Source: Candidatus Aminicenans sakinawicola JGI OTU-1
Lineage (GTDB): Bacteria; Acidobacteriota; Aminicenantia; Aminicenantales; Aminicenantaceae
DNA length: 8,613 bases
Direction of reading: 5' to 3'
Assembly (NCBI GenBank): GCA_000493965.1
Contig: AWNV01000097.1
Location: forward strand, 1-8,613
Notes under the pieces: generated by a model
Database searches by the model: none
What the model was told of the DNA's origin: nothing
The model's input: the letters and a program-made list of their open reading frames with translations, nothing else
Program-made: the position numbers and the translations under genes
Part shown: in pieces, positions 6,868-8,613 of the stretch
How positions within the stretch are numbered: position 1 is the stretch's first letter
How the letters are laid out: the number at the start of each line of letters is the position of its first letter

Positions 6868-7503
6868 CAAATATTTCCTGAGCCTTGAAAAAGGAACAAC
6901 TCCTTCCCTGAGGATTTTGGGTTTTACTGTTGTTAAATCCAACACTGTGGAAGGCAGTATCCCTTTAGTTTTTCCGCCGTCAACAATAAGATCGACTTTT
7001 CCCTGAAATGTTTTTATAACGTTCTCAGGGTCATTAGTTTCCTCTCCTCCTGAGATATTAGCACTTGTTGCTGCTACTGGGAAGCCCGCCTTTTTAACAA
7101 GCTTCCTTAGCCAATAAAGGGCTGGCAGCCGTACTCCGATGGTTTTTGTCTTTCCCAATAAATCCCTGGGAAGATGATTTGAAGCTTTTAAAATCAGAGT
7201 TAAAGGCCCCGGCCAGAATTCATCTGAAATGCGCTTAAAAATAGAAGGAATATCCGTGGCAATTTTTTCTACCATGCCAAAGTCTGAAATCACAACAGAA
7301 AGAGCTCTTGTCGGCTCTCTTTTTTTGTGGTGGAAGATTCTCTGGACAGCTTTTTCTGAAAAACAGTTTGCTCCCAATCCGTAGAATGTATCCGTCGGAT
7401 AGATAATGACACCATCCTGCTTAAGTATATCTGTAATTATTTTTATCTTGTCGGGCTCAATAATTTTAGTGTTGACTCTTATGATTTGTGTTTGGGCCTG
7501 CAT
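6862..7503 (-). CDS. L-threonylcarbamoyladenylate synthase (Sua5/YciO/YrdC family), 213 aa
   Basis: Makes threonylcarbamoyl-AMP from threonine, bicarbonate and ATP, the first step of the universal t6A37 modification of ANN-decoding tRNAs; TsaD with TsaB and TsaE then transfers the group. Landmarks are PTDTFYGLGA (36-45), the basic cluster KKREPTRALSV (60-70) that contacts the nucleotide, WPGPLTLIL (98-106), GVRLP (123-127), TSANISGG (146-153), STVLDL (185-190) and the final REG (199-201). It is the short TsaC/YrdC-like form, without the C-terminal Sua5 domain. I chose ATG at 7503 (MQAQTQII) because the longer reading starts at a TTG (7542) with no ribosome binding site. The ATG also lacks a Shine-Dalgarno site, and a TATAAA lies 7 nt upstream, so a leaderless transcript is possible. 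YciO-like paralogues share these motifs, hence no firm symbol. Confidence 0.9.
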   Translation of the reverse strand: MQAQTQIIRVNTKIIEPDKIKIITDILKQDGVIIYPTDTFYGLGANCFSEKAVQRIFHHKKREPTRALSVVISDFGMVEKIATDIPSIFKRISDEFWPGPLTLILKASNHLPRDLLGKTKTIGVRLPALYWLRKLVKKAGFPVAATSANISGGEETNDPENVIKTFQGKVDLIVDGGKTKGILPSTVLDLTTVKPKILREGVVPFSRLRKYLD

Positions 7504-7624
7504 AATACTATTTATATTAAAATAAATGAGCGGAACCGGCAATGCAAATAAATTAAAATTTAAAAGGGTTGACTATGACTGATGCTTATTCTATAAACAT
7601 TGTTCTAATAATTGAAGTGGACAA

Positions 7625-7653
7625 TTGACCTTTTTTATGCACAATACTATATT
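7625..7653 (+). promoter_or_regulatory. strong sigma70 promoter for the outer-membrane protein gene
   Basis: TTGACC (7625-7630), a 17-nt spacer and TATATT (7648-7653) match consensus at 5/6 each. Transcription would start near 7660, giving a leader of about 67 nt that ends in the GAGGAGA ribosome binding site of the gene at 7727. The leader contains an imperfect GC hairpin (about 7659-7673) and then a T-run (7680-7685), too weak to call an attenuator. Confidence 0.65.
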
Positions 7654-7726
7654 TGGCTACCCCTGAAAAGGTGGATTGATTTTTTGGCATGGATTTTGCA
7701 GAGATTTAAACCAGAGGAGAGATAAA

Positions 7727-8485
7727 ATGAAGAAACATTTAATTATTTTAACGGTATTGATTCTTTTCATCCCAGGTTTTATTTTCTCGGATGTTGTTAC
7801 ATTCAAAGTGGGATATTTTATTCCCAGGGCACAGAGTGATCTCTGGGAGATGGAATTTGAAAACATGAGTTTTAGTAAAGTAAACTTTCAGAATACGAAT
7901 TTTTCTTTCGGTTATGAGTATTTTCTTTCCAGAGAGATGAGCCTTACTCTAAGTATTGGCGGATATACAAAACAAAAATCTGGAGTATATCTAGGATATG
8001 TTGGTTACCAGGACTATGATGGAGATTGGGCTTATCCGGATATTTATGAGGGAGAGTTTGTCCCGAGCCATGTCTATACTGTTTCCATAACTCCTATACA
8101 ACTCTCGTTGAAATTGACTCCTATGGGTAGAAGAGGAAGGTTTATTCCTTATATAGGAGGGGGTGTTGGGGTTTACTTATGGAGTGTACGGATCCAAGGA
8201 GATTGGGTAGATTTCAACGATGAATGGTATGACACAGAAGAAGAGGTTTCGATTTTCCCGATTTACCCGGTTGATTCCAGGGAAGATGGTAGAATCTCGA
8301 TAGGATACCATGTTCTTGGAGGAATCATGGTGCCAATAGCGAATAGGATCAGTATTGAGGCAGAGTTCAAATACAACATATTAAAAGGCACTTTTTCTGA
8401 AGATGAGTATTTCGGCTTTGAGGGCTTTGAACCTTTTGACCTCAGTGGTTACCAGATATCACTCGGGTTAAACTACTGGTTTTAA
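7727..8485 (+). CDS. predicted outer-membrane beta-barrel protein, 252 aa
   Basis: The N-terminus is a signal peptide: MKKH, then a hydrophobic stretch to about residue 20 and a likely cleavage near FS-DVV. The mature part alternates polar and hydrophobic residues in short strands separated by acidic, aromatic, glycine-containing loops. Examples are VNFQNTNFSFGYEYF, MSLTLSIGGY, RFIPYIGGGVGVYLW and ISIEAEFKYN. The protein ends LSGYQISLGLNYWF, a C-terminal strand with a final Phe like the signal read by the BAM complex. Size suits a small barrel of about 8 strands, resembling OmpW or the OmpA N-terminal barrel in layout, but no family motif allows a firmer name. The ATG is supported by GAGGAGA about 5 nt upstream; a longer reading from TTG at 7676 would spoil the signal peptide. 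It is monocistronic, with its own promoter and no clear terminator. Role unknown: porin, adhesin or structural. Confidence 0.82.
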   Translation: MKKHLIILTVLILFIPGFIFSDVVTFKVGYFIPRAQSDLWEMEFENMSFSKVNFQNTNFSFGYEYFLSREMSLTLSIGGYTKQKSGVYLGYVGYQDYDGDWAYPDIYEGEFVPSHVYTVSITPIQLSLKLTPMGRRGRFIPYIGGGVGVYLWSVRIQGDWVDFNDEWYDTEEEVSIFPIYPVDSREDGRISIGYHVLGGIMVPIANRISIEAEFKYNILKGTFSEDEYFGFEGFEPFDLSGYQISLGLNYWF

Positions 8486-8506
8486 GACTGATAATAGATT
8501 AAGATA

Positions 8507-8613
8507 AGATGAATTTGAGGGCATGTCTGCGCTCCACTAAGATTTTTAACGCCATTTCCTCCCCGATCTTCTCGGCTCTGCTGGAACTCCGCGTGTTTAT
8601 CTTAAGCAGCGCC
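8507..8613 (+). repeat. diverged interspersed repeat, right copy (inverted relative to the left copy)
   Basis: Begins AGATGAATTTGAGGG and matches the minus strand of 69-1: 18 of the first 19 bases, then GCC followed by TTT, then CGATCTTC (8564-8571), with small gaps. CCGA-TCTTC-TCGG forms a small hairpin at the same place as TCGA-TCT-TCGA in the left copy, so the stem bases differ but still pair. A 9-bp inverted pair, TTAAGATAA (8499-8507) and TTATCTTAA (8597-8605), brackets this copy and could mark its ends or a long stem. It lies just downstream of the beta-barrel gene. A minus-strand frame is open for 38 codons (8612-8499), but its frame does not agree with the left copy. Reads as a non-coding intergenic repeat of unknown family. 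Confidence 0.45.

Noticed and set aside
7504..7542. TTG start extending the Sua5/TsaC protein by 13 residues
   Set aside because: No ribosome binding site, a rare start codon, and the added residues are not part of the family.
7676..7726. TTG start extending the beta-barrel protein by 17 residues
   Set aside because: It places charged residues before the signal peptide and lacks a ribosome binding site; ATG 7727 has GAGGAGA.
8499..8612. Minus-strand 38-codon open frame entering from the right edge
   Set aside because: It has no recognisable family, overlaps the repeat copy, and is short enough to be open by chance.

Overview
The window looks like ordinary bacterial chromosome from a Gram-negative (diderm) organism of moderate to low GC. 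The evidence is a predicted outer-membrane beta-barrel protein with a signal peptide and a C-terminal Phe, sigma70-type promoters, and strong Shine-Dalgarno sites in front of most genes. The gene mix (MTA phosphorylase next to a PfkB kinase, LarC, FolE, a class I MetRS with a C-terminal tRNA-binding domain, Sua5/TsaC) would fit an anaerobic lineage such as Aminicenantota or a former deltaproteobacterium. No 16S or other marker is present, so this placement is a weak inference.

Layout. Positions 1-188 hold one copy of a diverged repeat and then a near-consensus promoter that drives a small gene of unknown function (189-548). Facing it on the minus strand is a module read from about 2890 down to 550: mtnP (5'-methylthioadenosine phosphorylase), a PfkB-family kinase 13 nt downstream, and a broken tryptophanase-like gene. 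The last keeps its ribosome binding site, about 40 N-terminal codons and about 96 C-terminal codons but has lost roughly 320 codons in between. A 269-bp divergent intergenic region (2815-3083) carries candidate promoters in both directions and a leader hairpin. A plus-strand cluster follows: larC (nickel-pincer cofactor nickel insertase), folE (GTP cyclohydrolase I) and metG (methionyl-tRNA synthetase), with folE and metG overlapping. Convergent to metG is a Sua5/TsaC gene for the tRNA t6A modification. Divergent from that, with its own strong promoter, is an outer-membrane beta-barrel gene (7727-8485). The last 128 bases carry a second, inverted copy of the repeat seen at the start.

How they work together. 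mtnP and the kinase probably act in nucleoside or methylthio salvage. larC, folE and metG serve cofactor biosynthesis and translation and share a transcript more than a pathway. No LarA, LarB or LarE is in view. No CRISPR array, intact transposase, phage gene or obvious new defence system was found. The most unusual items are the internally deleted tryptophanase remnant, the structured inverted repeats at the two ends, and the unrecognised small gene with a 14-bp palindrome over its start codon.
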